DNA of 64,000 bases from contig NZ_CP156688.1 in NCBI RefSeq assembly GCF_040616545.1, positions 806,001 through 870,000 of the forward strand, in the 5' to 3' direction. A program made the translations under genes and the position numbers. This DNA is from Akkermansia muciniphila. Its GTDB lineage: Bacteria > Verrucomicrobiota > Verrucomicrobiia > Verrucomicrobiales > Akkermansiaceae. Below, piece after piece: positions 8,698 through 17,924 of this stretch; the stretch's first letter is position 1; each line of letters opens with the position of its first letter. A model generated the notes under the pieces. It ran no database searches. It saw nothing but the letters and a program-made list of their open reading frames with translations, and was not told the origin of the DNA.

Positions 8698-10080
8698 TCA
8701 GGCCAGGGCCGGCAGGGAGGCAGCCGCTACGGCCTGGCCGTGGCGCTTGGTCTTTTCATCCGGCACGCGAAGCTGGATTTTCAGCTCGGGGAACTCCGTG
8801 CGCAGCACTTCTTCCGCCTTGTCAATGATGATCTGGCCGCCGTCTCCGGAAGCCACACGGCCCAGGAAGAGCAGGTTGCGGAGGTCATAGAACCGGGCGT
8901 AGTGGGCGATGGCATAGCCAAAGTGCACGCCGATGGTTTCATAGATCTTGCGGGCGCGTTCGTCGCCTTCCGCCATGGCGGCCTGAACCTTCTTGAGCTG
9001 TTCCGGGAAGGGCATGCCGTCAAACTGGAAGCCCGCACGGGGAGCCAGACGGGCCACGGCCTGCTGGGAGAAGTAAAGGGCGCCTACGCCCATGTCCTTG
9101 GACCATTCGTCCACGCCGCCTTCTTCAGAGTAATCCACGGGGGCGAAGGCCAGTTCATTCAGCCAGGGCTTGATGTGGCCTTCCGGGTCCACATAGCCGG
9201 CGGCCTCGGAGGTGCCCATGGCAACGCCCAGAACGGCGTTGTCATTCATGCCCATGGCTCCGGCGAGGGCGGTGACTTCACCGTCATTCACCACTTCAAA
9301 GGGGATGTTGTTCCATTTTTCCTTCTGGAGGGTGCGGAACACCTTGCCGAGGGTCTTTTCAATGTCTTCCTGGCTGACGCCGCGGAAGAGGGAGGAGGTG
9401 CGCACTTCACTGTTGATGATCACGCCGGCGGAGGAACCGCCAATGGCGTCCACGCGGGGAAGATGGGCGGCGGCGCGTTCCAGGGAGTCCTGGATGCCTT
9501 CAATGTGGTACTGAGGGTCTTTCTGGAAGTAGGGGTCCCAGACCACTTCTTCAGAGTAGACCACCTCGCCGTTGACCACGGCGGCGCACTTGCGGTCGGA
9601 ACCGCCCAGGTCAAAGCCGATGCGGTAGCCATCCAGGTTGCGGCCCAGGGTCATGGAGCCGGAGTATTCCGCAGGGAGGTCTTCCACGGCCACCTTCTTC
9701 ACTTCAATCGGGGAGCCGTAAATTTTCTTGCCGATGAAATCCCAGTCAAATTCGCGCGCGCCGCCCTTGCAGTAGCGGGAGGCCAGCATGTCCGCAATGG
9801 CGTCATCCCCGGCGACGAGGATGATATTGCCGCCCTTCTGCCACAGCAGGAATTTCACGATGCGTTCCACATATTTCTCATTCAGGGCAACGTTTTCCCC
9901 GGTGTGGGGAAGCAGCTTGCCGGACCAGCGGAAGCAGGTTCCGTCATTGCGGGTCAGCGCGATGTCCACTTGATGAGAAGCAGGATCGGCGGCGGCTTTG
10001 GCTTCAAAAGCTTGATTCCAAAGGATGGCCGGCACGAAGCCGGGGTCCAGCACAGGCGTGATTTTGGGTTGAATGTTCAT
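8698..10080 (-). CDS. ASKHA-fold sugar kinase-like protein (ROK/hexokinase type)
   Basis: 460 residues starting at the ATG at 10080. The central region has the phosphate-1 type motif FDLGGSDRKCAAVVNG (around residue 170), a later GGSSAGVIINSE segment and GVAMGTSEAAGYVD, the last resembling the adenosine/sugar-binding motifs of the hexokinase-actin superfamily. A DGEVTALAGA segment supplies a plausible catalytic aspartate. The N-terminal 165 residues are not recognised and make it longer than a typical ROK kinase of about 300. A role in phosphorylating a hexose is likely but the substrate cannot be read from sequence. It is divergent from the CPBP protease gene across a 200-base gap. Confidence 0.7.
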   Translation of the reverse strand: MNIQPKITPVLDPGFVPAILWNQAFEAKAAADPASHQVDIALTRNDGTCFRWSGKLLPHTGENVALNEKYVERIVKFLLWQKGGNIILVAGDDAIADMLASRYCKGGAREFDWDFIGKKIYGSPIEVKKVAVEDLPAEYSGSMTLGRNLDGYRIGFDLGGSDRKCAAVVNGEVVYSEEVVWDPYFQKDPQYHIEGIQDSLERAAAHLPRVDAIGGSSAGVIINSEVRTSSLFRGVSQEDIEKTLGKVFRTLQKEKWNNIPFEVVNDGEVTALAGAMGMNDNAVLGVAMGTSEAAGYVDPEGHIKPWLNELAFAPVDYSEEGGVDEWSKDMGVGALYFSQQAVARLAPRAGFQFDGMPFPEQLKKVQAAMAEGDERARKIYETIGVHFGYAIAHYARFYDLRNLLFLGRVASGDGGQIIIDKAEEVLRTEFPELKIQLRVPDEKTKRHGQAVAAASLPALA

Positions 10081-10281
10081 GGCAATAATCCGTTGGAAAC
10101 GTAGCATACCCGCTTTTCGTTGAAAAGTATTCATTCCCTTTCCCTGTGATTTTTTTTGGCCCGTGCAGGCGGATAGCTCACTTTCTGCTGGAAAATTGCC
10201 GTGTTTTCACTAAAGAAGCAGGAGCCCTTTTTTCCGGCGTGGCTCTCCGGAGGACCGGCCCACTCCACGCACACATGTTCC

Positions 10282-11145
10282 ATGAATGAATTAACGGACC
10301 AGCTTATTACCCTGTTTTCCTCCGCCCTGATCGCCGTCATGTTCATCACTCTGGCCGTGGGAGTGTTCCGCCAGGCCCAGGAGCCGAATATCCGGCGGCC
10401 CCTGAAATGGCGCGTCCCCGTGGACCATCTGGACATGCTGGACATCGCCATGTGCGGCATCATCGTCCTGTATTTCAGCATGGGGGCGCTGATGGCGGCG
10501 GCCACGCCTCCCGGCGCGTCCGCACCGCCCACCACCACAAATATGGAGCTGGACGGGTACAAGATTTTCAACGGCACATGCCTGAACCTCATCCTGGCCT
10601 TCGTCCTGCTGGTGCGCATGTTCCACACGGGCAGAATGGAGGCGCTGGGGCTGAAAAAACATTCCCTGAAAGCCCTGGTTTACGCCCCCGTGGCGGGCTA
10701 CCTGCTGGTGCTGGTCATCCACTTCCTGCTGGACCGGGCAGGCCTGTTCCTGTGGATTGAACAGGTTACGCACGCTCCGGCGGAACAATCCATCGTCTCC
10801 GTGCTGAGAAATTCCAGCGACATTCCCCTGATTACGGTCATCTGCTTCAGCGCGGCCATCGCGGCCCCGCTGGTGGAAGAGCTTATCTTCCGCGGCTACC
10901 TGTATCCAATCATGAAGAAGTACACGGGCGCCTGGTTCGCGCTGGTCACTACGTCCCTGCTCTTCGGCATCATCCACGTCAGCCTGGTGCCATTCATCCC
11001 CCTGGCTATCTTCGGTGCCATGCTGGTGCTGCTGTATGAATACACGGGCACCCTCTGGACGCCCATCATCGCGCACTGCATTTTTAACACCGCCACCCTG
11101 ATCAACATTCTTTACCCCGGCGTCCTCCTGCCCTATGGCACCTGA
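10282..11145 (+). CDS. CPBP family intramembrane glutamic protease
   Basis: A multi-pass membrane protein of about 287 residues. The C-terminal ABI/CPBP core is clear: EE in PLVEELIFRGYLYP (motif 1), FGIIHVS (motif 2 His) and HCIFNTATL (motif 3 with His and Asn). Homologues cleave CAAX-type or bacteriocin-related substrates within the membrane. The start is uncertain: ATG at 10282 gives MNELTDQLITLF just before the first membrane helix, while a GTG at 10201 would add 27 soluble residues; neither has a good Shine-Dalgarno. The stop overlaps thiL by 11 bases, suggesting translational coupling. Confidence 0.85.
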   Translation: MNELTDQLITLFSSALIAVMFITLAVGVFRQAQEPNIRRPLKWRVPVDHLDMLDIAMCGIIVLYFSMGALMAAATPPGASAPPTTTNMELDGYKIFNGTCLNLILAFVLLVRMFHTGRMEALGLKKHSLKALVYAPVAGYLLVLVIHFLLDRAGLFLWIEQVTHAPAEQSIVSVLRNSSDIPLITVICFSAAIAAPLVEELIFRGYLYPIMKKYTGAWFALVTTSLLFGIIHVSLVPFIPLAIFGAMLVLLYEYTGTLWTPIIAHCIFNTATLINILYPGVLLPYGT

Positions 11146-12031
11146 TCCCATCATCCGGCAGGTGGGGGAGGACGCGCTGGTGGCCCGGCTCCTGCCCCTG
11201 ATACCTTCCAACTCCGCCCTGGTGACGGGACCGGGGGACGATTGCGCCGTGGCGCGGAGTTCCGGCGAACGCCAGCTGCTCCTGAAAACGGACTGCGTGG
11301 TGGAGGGCATGCACTTCCTGCCCGGCACGGATCCCGAACTGATCGGACGCAAGGCGCTGGCACGGGCCGTTTCAGACATTGGAGCCATGGGCGGCACTCC
11401 CCTTCACGCCCTGGTAACCCTGTTTGTGCATGCGGACCGCCCCGTCTCCCAGGTAGAAGGAATTTACCGGGGAATGGGACGGCTGGCGGAACAGTTCGGC
11501 ATCAGCATTGCCGGAGGGGAAAGCTCCGGACTGCCCGCAGACGGCCTGATCATCAGCGTGGCGCTGACCGGGGAGGTTCCGGAAGGAAAGGCCGTTCTGC
11601 GCAGCACGGCACAGCCGGGCGACCTGATTGCCGTGACGGGCGTGCTGGGCGGCAGTTTCCCCACGGGGCACCATCTTTCCTTCATTCCGCGGGTCAGGGA
11701 GGGCGGCATTCTGGCCGCCTCCGGCCTGGCCACCGCCATGATGGACCTTTCCGACGGGCTGGGGACCGACCTCCCCCGGCTGGCGAAGGCTTCCGGGCTG
11801 GGCTTCCGCATTCATGAAGAACTCCTGCCCGTGCGCCCGGGATTTACGGCGGCGCAGGCCATAGGTGACGGGGAGGATTATGAGCTGCTGGTGACCTTGC
11901 GCCCCGGCGACCGCGAGCAGGCCGTCCGGCTGGCAGCGGATCATTTTCCTGAAACGCCCTTCACCGTCATCGGGGAAATGACCGCGGAACCCTGCTCCGC
12001 ACTTCCGGCGGGTTACAGGCATTTCCACTAG
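11135..12031 (+). CDS. thiL: Thiamine-monophosphate kinase
   Basis: 298 residues. ThiL phosphorylates thiamine monophosphate to the pyrophosphate cofactor, using ATP. The PurM/AIR synthase-like fold is shown by GPGDDCAV, followed by LLKTDCVVEGMHF, the magnesium-binding AVSDIGAMGG, GGESSG and MMDLSDGLGTDL; GDGEDYELLVT near the C-terminus is the family hallmark. The start overlaps the CPBP protease gene by 11 bases, and the gene is convergent with the acyltransferase at 12081. Confidence 0.95.
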   Translation: MAPDPIIRQVGEDALVARLLPLIPSNSALVTGPGDDCAVARSSGERQLLLKTDCVVEGMHFLPGTDPELIGRKALARAVSDIGAMGGTPLHALVTLFVHADRPVSQVEGIYRGMGRLAEQFGISIAGGESSGLPADGLIISVALTGEVPEGKAVLRSTAQPGDLIAVTGVLGGSFPTGHHLSFIPRVREGGILAASGLATAMMDLSDGLGTDLPRLAKASGLGFRIHEELLPVRPGFTAAQAIGDGEDYELLVTLRPGDREQAVRLAADHFPETPFTVIGEMTAEPCSALPAGYRHFH

Positions 12032-12080
12032 CGGCATTAAGGAAAAACCGTGGGGAAGCCAATGCAAGACGCCTGCGGAA

Positions 12081-13922
12081 CTATTCCGCCGCCTTTTCTT
12101 CCTCCTTCTCCTGCTGCATGTAGGGCAGGAGCTGTTCATACGTGTCCCTGCCCAGGTAGCGCTTGATGGAGCGCTCCGGCGTTTTGAAAATATCCACCAG
12201 AATCAGGCAGTCCAGCACGTCGCCGAAGTGCTTGTCCACGCTGAAGGACAGGATTTTTCCGTTCAGCTTCAGGTACTGGCGCAGCAGCACGGGAATTCCC
12301 TTGCCGTCCTCTTCAATGTCCGCCACCAGCTGGGAAAGTCCCTGCGCATCCGTCAGGCCGATGGGGAGGATGCAGGATTCCGACCTCTTCAGGTCCGCCT
12401 TGCGGGGCGGATTGTAGGCCTTCACCTCATGCACCAGCACGGGTTCCATTTCATGCGCCTTCAGGTAGGAAACGATGAGGGCGCGGGAAAGGTTGGTGTA
12501 ATCACGGGAAATGCTGACCGTGCCGAACAGGTAGCGGTAATGGTGGTTGCGGGCCATGAACTGGCCGATGCCCTCCCAGATGAAGCCGAGGGCCAGCGGC
12601 CTTTTCTGGTATTCCGGCACGATGAAGGCGCGCCCCATTTCCAGGGAGCGGTCCAGCACCTTCAGGGCGGCCGGGGAAAAGGAGAAGTATTCCCCGTTAT
12701 ACAGCCCTTTCACGCCGTAGCGGGCGATGATCTTGTCCGTCTCCCCCATGCGGTAGGCGCCCACAATCTTCCGGTGGGTGCGGTCCCACAGGAACAGGTG
12801 CTTGTAATGATTGTCATACGTGTCCAGGTCGCACGCCTTGCCGGAACCCTCCCCCACCTGGCGGAAGGTATATTCCCGCAGACGCCCTATCTCAATCAGG
12901 ATATTGGGGATTTGCAGGGCGTCCGCCACGTACACGTCCCAGTCTCCGTTCTCCTGGCGGGCATGCAGGCATTCCGGGGGCAGCGCGTCAATCTCCGCCT
13001 GCATGTCCTGCACGGAAACGGGGGAAATCAGCGTGGCCATCTTCGCCTTCCGGTCCTTCTTGTGCACATGGGGACGGCGGCTTTTTTCATAACTCTTGCC
13101 CAGCAGGTAGGTGCGCAGGCGCAGATGGGAGACCATGGCTTCATCAGAATCATACTGCCCCAGCTGGCTGAACGGAATGGGCTTGCCCACCACAATGCGG
13201 TGCGTACGGCGGCCGTCACGCCCCACCTCACGGGGAAGGAAGGCCACGCGCGCCTTGCGGTTGATCAGAGAAACGCCCTGGAACAGCAGGCTGTTGCGCC
13301 CCGGGAAATACACGGGCACCACCGTCGCCTTCGTCATGCGGATAATGGCGGCGATGTTCGTGTTCCAGGGATCGTCCGTCACCCTCTTGTGGGCCAGCGA
13401 AAAGCTGGAGGCCGTGCCGGCGGGAAAAATGCCCAGCACGCCGCCCTTCCGCAGCCAGGAGATCATCTGGCGCATGCCGGAAAGGTTCTTGCGCTTGGCG
13501 GTTTCATCCTCGTAAACGTCCACCTTGATGAGCCAGGGGTCCAGCTCCTGGCACAGGGAAAGCTGCTCGTTGGCCAGGATGCGGACATCCTCCCGCACGC
13601 GCGTGAGCAATTCCCCGAACATGACGCCGTCCGACAGGCCGTGCGGATGGTTGGCGACCACGACCACCGGGCCCTTCTTGGGGATATTTTCCAGGTCCCC
13701 AGGACGGAGCTGCAATTTCAGGTTCAAGTGCCTGGAGGCAAGCTGGAAGAAATTCTCCGGGGAGCCGGACTCCTTGTCGCGCACGATCTTGTCGTACGCC
13801 TTGTTCAGGCGTTCCAGGCCCAGCAGCTTTTCAGCAGACGCCGCCACCAGCGAAGGCAGACGCGTGTTTTCGTCCAAAATATCTCGGATGTCCACCATCT
13901 TCGGGCGTTTGAGCTGGGCCAT
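12081..13922 (-). CDS. Bifunctional aminolipid acyltransferase (OlsF-like: PlsC-type plus GNAT-type domains)
   Basis: 613 residues with two domains. The N-terminal half (about 75-290) is a lysophospholipid acyltransferase-like domain with the NHPHGLSDG active-site motif and a GIFPAGTASSF substrate motif. The C-terminal half (about 315-520) is a hemolysin/OlsB-type GNAT N-acyltransferase with LREYTFRQVGEGSG, LFLWDRTHRKIVGAYRMG and GRAFIVPEYQKRPLALG. This order matches OlsF (OlsBA), which N-acylates ornithine through the C-terminal domain and O-acylates the product through the N-terminal domain. The expected product is an ornithine, glycine or related amino-acid lipid; the amino acid cannot be deduced. 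The gene is divergent from cmk. Confidence 0.82.
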   Translation of the reverse strand: MAQLKRPKMVDIRDILDENTRLPSLVAASAEKLLGLERLNKAYDKIVRDKESGSPENFFQLASRHLNLKLQLRPGDLENIPKKGPVVVVANHPHGLSDGVMFGELLTRVREDVRILANEQLSLCQELDPWLIKVDVYEDETAKRKNLSGMRQMISWLRKGGVLGIFPAGTASSFSLAHKRVTDDPWNTNIAAIIRMTKATVVPVYFPGRNSLLFQGVSLINRKARVAFLPREVGRDGRRTHRIVVGKPIPFSQLGQYDSDEAMVSHLRLRTYLLGKSYEKSRRPHVHKKDRKAKMATLISPVSVQDMQAEIDALPPECLHARQENGDWDVYVADALQIPNILIEIGRLREYTFRQVGEGSGKACDLDTYDNHYKHLFLWDRTHRKIVGAYRMGETDKIIARYGVKGLYNGEYFSFSPAALKVLDRSLEMGRAFIVPEYQKRPLALGFIWEGIGQFMARNHHYRYLFGTVSISRDYTNLSRALIVSYLKAHEMEPVLVHEVKAYNPPRKADLKRSESCILPIGLTDAQGLSQLVADIEEDGKGIPVLLRQYLKLNGKILSFSVDKHFGDVLDCLILVDIFKTPERSIKRYLGRDTYEQLLPYMQQEKEEEKAAE

Positions 13923-14060
13923 GCCCCGCTGTATAACGGATTTACAGGAAAAAGTGAAACTCTTTTTGCACTGCCGTCCGGAACGCGGTCTTGATTTCCA
14001 CAGGGCGCAAAGTTACAATCCAAGCGGCTTTAGCCCCCATTTCCAACATAGAAGACACTC

Positions 14061-14702
14061 ATGCACCCAGCCATCGCCATTGACGGCCCCGCCGCATCCG
14101 GAAAATCCACTGTCGCCAAGCTCATTGCGGACCGCCTCGGCTACACGTTCATCAACACCGGAGCCATGTACCGGGCCGTCACCTGGTACATGCTGGAACA
14201 GGGCATTGACCCGGCGGATACGGACGCCGTGCTGGCCGCCCTGCCCTCCGTCCCCCTCTCTTTCGGCAAGGACGGCAGCCGCTCCGTGGTGCTGTGCGGG
14301 GAACATGTGCTGGGTGAAGAACTCACACGGCAGCAGGTCAACGACCACGTCTCCACCATTGCGGCCATTCCGGAAGTGCGCTCCCTGCTGGTGGAACGGC
14401 AGCGGGAATACAACCGCCGGGAACCCGTGGTCATGGAAGGCAGGGACATAGGCACCGTGGTCTTTCCTGATACGCCGTTCAAGTACTTCGTCACCGCCTC
14501 CGAGGAAGTGAGGGCCGCCCGCCGCGCCGCGGAAGGCCTGACGGATTCCATCGCGGAACGTGACCGCAAGGACTCCTCCCGCGCCACGGCTCCGCTGGCG
14601 CAGGCGCCGGACGCCCTGCTGGTGGATACGTCAGACATGACGATTGACCAGGTCGTCCACTTCATTACGGATAACATTCAACAAAAACTCGCCGCCAGAT
14701 GA
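14061..14702 (+). CDS. cmk: Cytidylate kinase
   Basis: 213 residues. Cmk phosphorylates CMP and dCMP with ATP. It has the P-loop GPAASGKST (about 8-16), a GYTFINTGAMYRAVTW nucleotide-binding segment, and VMEGRDIGTVVFPDT with the conserved GRD motif. The start AUG lies close to GAAGACACTC. The last four bases overlap plsC (ATGA), so cmk, plsC and recF read as one operon. Confidence 0.95.
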   Translation: MHPAIAIDGPAASGKSTVAKLIADRLGYTFINTGAMYRAVTWYMLEQGIDPADTDAVLAALPSVPLSFGKDGSRSVVLCGEHVLGEELTRQQVNDHVSTIAAIPEVRSLLVERQREYNRREPVVMEGRDIGTVVFPDTPFKYFVTASEEVRAARRAAEGLTDSIAERDRKDSSRATAPLAQAPDALLVDTSDMTIDQVVHFITDNIQQKLAAR

Positions 14703-15310
14703 ACTCCTTCTACTGGGTTTTCTACACGCTTTTCAAAAGCATCTCCAAAGCCTTCTTCTCCTGGAAGGTCGTCAACCGGGAAAAGCTGATTGAAGACGGC
14801 CCCGTGCTCATTGTCAGCAATCACCAAAGCTTTCTGGACCCTCCCATGCTGGGCATCTCCTATGAGGAGGGCATCTATTTCTTCGCCCGCAAGACCCTGT
14901 TCCAGGGCATCTTCAAGTGGGCTCTTCCGCTTTGCCAGGCCATCCCCATCGACCAGGAAAACCCGGACGCCGCCAGCCTCAAGCACGTGATACGCCTGCT
15001 GAAATCCGGCAAGCGCGTGCTCGTCTTCCCGGAAGGCTCCCGCACGCCGGACGGTGAGGTACATGACGGCATGGGAGGCATCGGCCTCATCCTGAGCAAG
15101 ACGAAAGTACCCGTGCAGCCCCTGCGCATCAGCGGGGCGTATGAAGCCTTCCCCATCGGCTCCCGCTTCCCCAGAATCCATCCCGTCACGGTCACGGTGG
15201 GGGACCCCATCCCCTTCACTCCGGCGGAACTCAACGCCAGAGGAAAAGAGGCGTACCAGCATCTGACGGACAGGATCATGGACGCCATCCGCGCCCTTCC
15301 TGCGGAATAA
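14699..15310 (+). CDS. plsC: 1-acyl-sn-glycerol-3-phosphate acyltransferase
   Basis: 203 residues. It acylates lysophosphatidic acid to phosphatidic acid at the inner membrane. Motif I is NHQSFLDP (HX4D), motif II covers FFARKTLF, motif III is VFPEGSRTPDG and motif IV is VPVQPLRI. The N-terminal 20 residues are amphipathic. Coupled to cmk by a 4-base ATGA overlap and followed by recF after 17 bases. The cmk-plsC pairing also occurs in other phyla. Confidence 0.93.
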   Translation: MNSFYWVFYTLFKSISKAFFSWKVVNREKLIEDGPVLIVSNHQSFLDPPMLGISYEEGIYFFARKTLFQGIFKWALPLCQAIPIDQENPDAASLKHVIRLLKSGKRVLVFPEGSRTPDGEVHDGMGGIGLILSKTKVPVQPLRISGAYEAFPIGSRFPRIHPVTVTVGDPIPFTPAELNARGKEAYQHLTDRIMDAIRALPAE

Positions 15311-15327
15311 TCCCCTTTCCCGGCCCC

Positions 15328-16383
15328 ATGATTTCCAGGCTGAAATTAATGGACTTCCGCTGCTACGGGAGCTTCTCCTGGCAGATTCCGCAGCAGGGGG
15401 CCATCATCCTGGGAAACAACGCGCAGGGGAAAACCAGCCTGCTGGAGGCCGTCTGCTTCCTGCTCCGCCTGCAATCCCCCCGCACCGCCCGGCCCGGCCC
15501 GCTGGCGGCCCACGGCAAACAATCCTTCGGCATCCGCGGGGAACTGCCGGGGCAGATCAGGCGCATCCTGTGGGCCCCTGACGCTCCGGACCTCCGTGTG
15601 AACGGCGAACCGCGCAAGGACCAGCGCAGCTACCTGGCGGACAGCTACCCCGTGGTCTGGCTGGGCAATGACGATCTTTCCCTGGTCCAGGCCGGAGCGG
15701 ACGCCCGCAGAAAATACATGGACTTTCTGGGCAGCCAGTGGCACCCTGGCTACAGGCTGGCCCTGTTCAGCTACCGGAAAGCCCTGAAAACGCGCAACTA
15801 CCTGCTTAAACACAGGCATAAGGACAAGCTCCAGCTGGACGCGTACACGCAGCAGCTTGCCCTGCACGGCACGGAACTGAGGAACCTGCGCGCCAGCCTG
15901 CTGGCGCTTCTGGCTCCCCATATCGCCCTGGCCTACCGCAACATCGGAGGAAGGGAGGAACAGGCCGCCGTCACCTACCGCGCCGCCGAGGAAGGGGACC
16001 TGTACGAACGGCTGTGCGCCGGGGTGGACCGGGACATCCGGTACGGACAGACCCAGAACGGCCCGCACCGGGACGATCTGGACATCACGCTGAACGGCAG
16101 AAGCGCCGCCCAATTCGCCTCGGAAGGGCAGCAGCGCACCATCGCCATCTCCATGAAGCTGGCGCAGTCCTCCCTGCTTACGGAGGAAACGGGCCACACG
16201 CCCATTCACCTGATTGACGACGTCTTCGGAGAGCTGGACCCCACGCGGCGCGTGGCCTTTCTCCAATCACTCCCGGCGGACGCCCAGAGCCTCATCACCA
16301 CCACCCATCTGGACTGGCTGCATGACGCCCCGTGCCCGCTGCCGGTCTTCCGGCTGGAGGACTCCACGCTCAAGCCGGTCTGA
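15328..16383 (+). CDS. recF: DNA replication and repair protein RecF
   Basis: 351 residues. RecF is an SMC-like ATPase that loads RecA at gapped DNA with RecO and RecR. Walker A is GNNAQGKTS (about 28-36), the signature is FASEGQQRTIAISMKLA and Walker B is HLIDDVFGELD. The N-terminal ISRLKLMDFRCYGSFSW is typical of the family. Here recF sits behind cmk-plsC rather than in a dnaA-dnaN-recF-gyrB cluster, so no origin is implied. Confidence 0.94.
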   Translation: MISRLKLMDFRCYGSFSWQIPQQGAIILGNNAQGKTSLLEAVCFLLRLQSPRTARPGPLAAHGKQSFGIRGELPGQIRRILWAPDAPDLRVNGEPRKDQRSYLADSYPVVWLGNDDLSLVQAGADARRKYMDFLGSQWHPGYRLALFSYRKALKTRNYLLKHRHKDKLQLDAYTQQLALHGTELRNLRASLLALLAPHIALAYRNIGGREEQAAVTYRAAEEGDLYERLCAGVDRDIRYGQTQNGPHRDDLDITLNGRSAAQFASEGQQRTIAISMKLAQSSLLTEETGHTPIHLIDDVFGELDPTRRVAFLQSLPADAQSLITTTHLDWLHDAPCPLPVFRLEDSTLKPV

Positions 16384-16419
16384 ACACGGCCTGGCTGAAA
16401 AAGGAACCGCCCGGGCACC

Positions 16420-16923
16420 CTATTCCTTCACCCATACGTTCAGTATTTCCACAATGTACATCTTGTGGAAATCCCCGGCCGCATACCATTCCGGCACAAT
16501 GGTCTTGTCCAGAAAAGCTTCCGGATTCAGAGCCTCCGCGTACAGCTTGCGGCATTCCAGCACCAGGCGCGCTTCCGCAAAGCTCACGTTGCCGTTTTCC
16601 GTTACATGCGGAGTCAACCCGGAGGCGGCCACCTTGTCCGTGTCCCGTCCGCTGGTGGTGCCGCAAACGGTAAGGGCCTTATGGTACTCATGACTGAAGA
16701 AGGAAAGCGTGAACTCCTCCCCGGCTTCAATGAAGCGGAAGGTATGGCGCTGGGGCCGGATGACCACGAACGCCACGGGCTTTTTCCACATGAAGCCCAG
16801 GCCTCCCCAGCTGGCCGTCATCATATTGAAATGCTCCGGCGTTCCAGCCGTCACCAGCATCCAGTCGTGCCCGATCAACTGCATGGCATTATCCCGAATC
16901 TCCTTTGGATCAATCTTTTTCAT
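16420..16923 (-). CDS. Flavin reductase-like domain protein
   Basis: 167 residues from the ATG at 16923. The split-barrel FMN-binding flavin reductase fold is indicated by MLVTAGTPEHFNMMTASWGGLGFMWKKP followed by VVIRPQRHTFRFIEAGEEFTLSFF and GRDTDKVAASGLTP, a pattern shared with proteins annotated as flavin reductase or flavoredoxin. It probably reduces or carries FMN in the cytosol; the electron donor and partner are unknown. Convergent with recF (36-base gap). A longer frame toward 17163 crosses sequence without coding character and overlaps the rnc start, so it was not used. Confidence 0.82.
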   Translation of the reverse strand: MKKIDPKEIRDNAMQLIGHDWMLVTAGTPEHFNMMTASWGGLGFMWKKPVAFVVIRPQRHTFRFIEAGEEFTLSFFSHEYHKALTVCGTTSGRDTDKVAASGLTPHVTENGNVSFAEARLVLECRKLYAEALNPEAFLDKTIVPEWYAAGDFHKMYIVEILNVWVKE

Positions 16924-17085
16924 CGTGGTTTCTAACGTTCGTTCGCCTACTATCCTACACCTCCGCGCCCATATGTCAAAGCCGTGCCGCGGCTGGGATG
17001 ACGCGGAAAAAGCGGCCCCCGCCCTTCCGGAAACACCCTTCCTTTGGAGTTGCATTTCCGAATTGGCGGCCCTAGCATTTCCGGG

Positions 17086-17781
17086 ATGAACTATACCGCG
17101 CTGGAAGACAAGCTGGGTTACCGCTTCAAGAACCCGGACCTGCTCGTGCAGGCCCTGACCCACCCCAGCACGGACAGCAAGCCGGAAACGCGCCGGACGT
17201 ATGAACGCCTTGAATTCCTGGGAGACGCCATTTTACAGCTGGCCGTCACCCAGTACCTTTACCACCAGATGCCCCAGTCTCCGGAAGGGGAGCTGACCCA
17301 GCTGCGCGCACGCACCGTCAGCCGCGCCAACCTGGGCAAATACGGCTACATCCTGGGGCTGGACAAGTACATTTCCCTGGGAAAGGGGGAGGAAAGAGCC
17401 GGAGGCCGGGGAAAGAATTCCATCATTGCCAACACGTTTGAATCCGTCTTCGGGGCCATGTCCCTGGATTCCGATTATGAAACGGCCAAGGCCGTGGCCC
17501 TGCGCGTTCTGCATGAGGCGCTGGACTCCGCGGCCAGCCACCCCAAGGAGATCAACCCCAAAGGGGAACTCCAGGCCATTCTTCAGGACATCCTGCCCGA
17601 AACTCCTTCCTATGAAACGGAAGAAAAAGGGCAGAGGGACGCCGAAAACCGTTTTCACTCCCGCGTTTTCTGGCATGGACACGCCATCGGTTCCGGCCAT
17701 GGAGCCAGCAAGCGGAAGGCGGAAGTGGCCGCCGCCGCGGACGCCCTGGCCGCCAAAGCATGGCTCCGCATTACCGTGTAA
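17086..17781 (+). CDS. rnc: Ribonuclease III
   Basis: 231 residues. RNase III cleaves double-stranded RNA in rRNA and mRNA processing. The catalytic domain has the signature ERLEFLGDAILQLAV and the second acidic site in NTFESVFGAMSLD; the C-terminal dsRBD runs from about NPKGELQAILQ to AAADALAAKAW. The ATG at 17086 gives the expected N-terminus MNYTALEDKLGYRFKNPDLL. Followed after 143 bases by a porin gene. Confidence 0.95.
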   Translation: MNYTALEDKLGYRFKNPDLLVQALTHPSTDSKPETRRTYERLEFLGDAILQLAVTQYLYHQMPQSPEGELTQLRARTVSRANLGKYGYILGLDKYISLGKGEERAGGRGKNSIIANTFESVFGAMSLDSDYETAKAVALRVLHEALDSAASHPKEINPKGELQAILQDILPETPSYETEEKGQRDAENRFHSRVFWHGHAIGSGHGASKRKAEVAAAADALAAKAWLRITV

Positions 17782-17924
17782 CCTTCAATGGGACGGGTGG
17801 CTATTTTGTCACCCTTAAGCCTTGGACAGCCCTGTGGCTGGTTTGATAGACAGAAGCCGTCTCCGTGAGGAAGAACCTTCCCCGGAAGACCTTCTCACAG
17901 ACACACACCAACCATAGAAAACAA

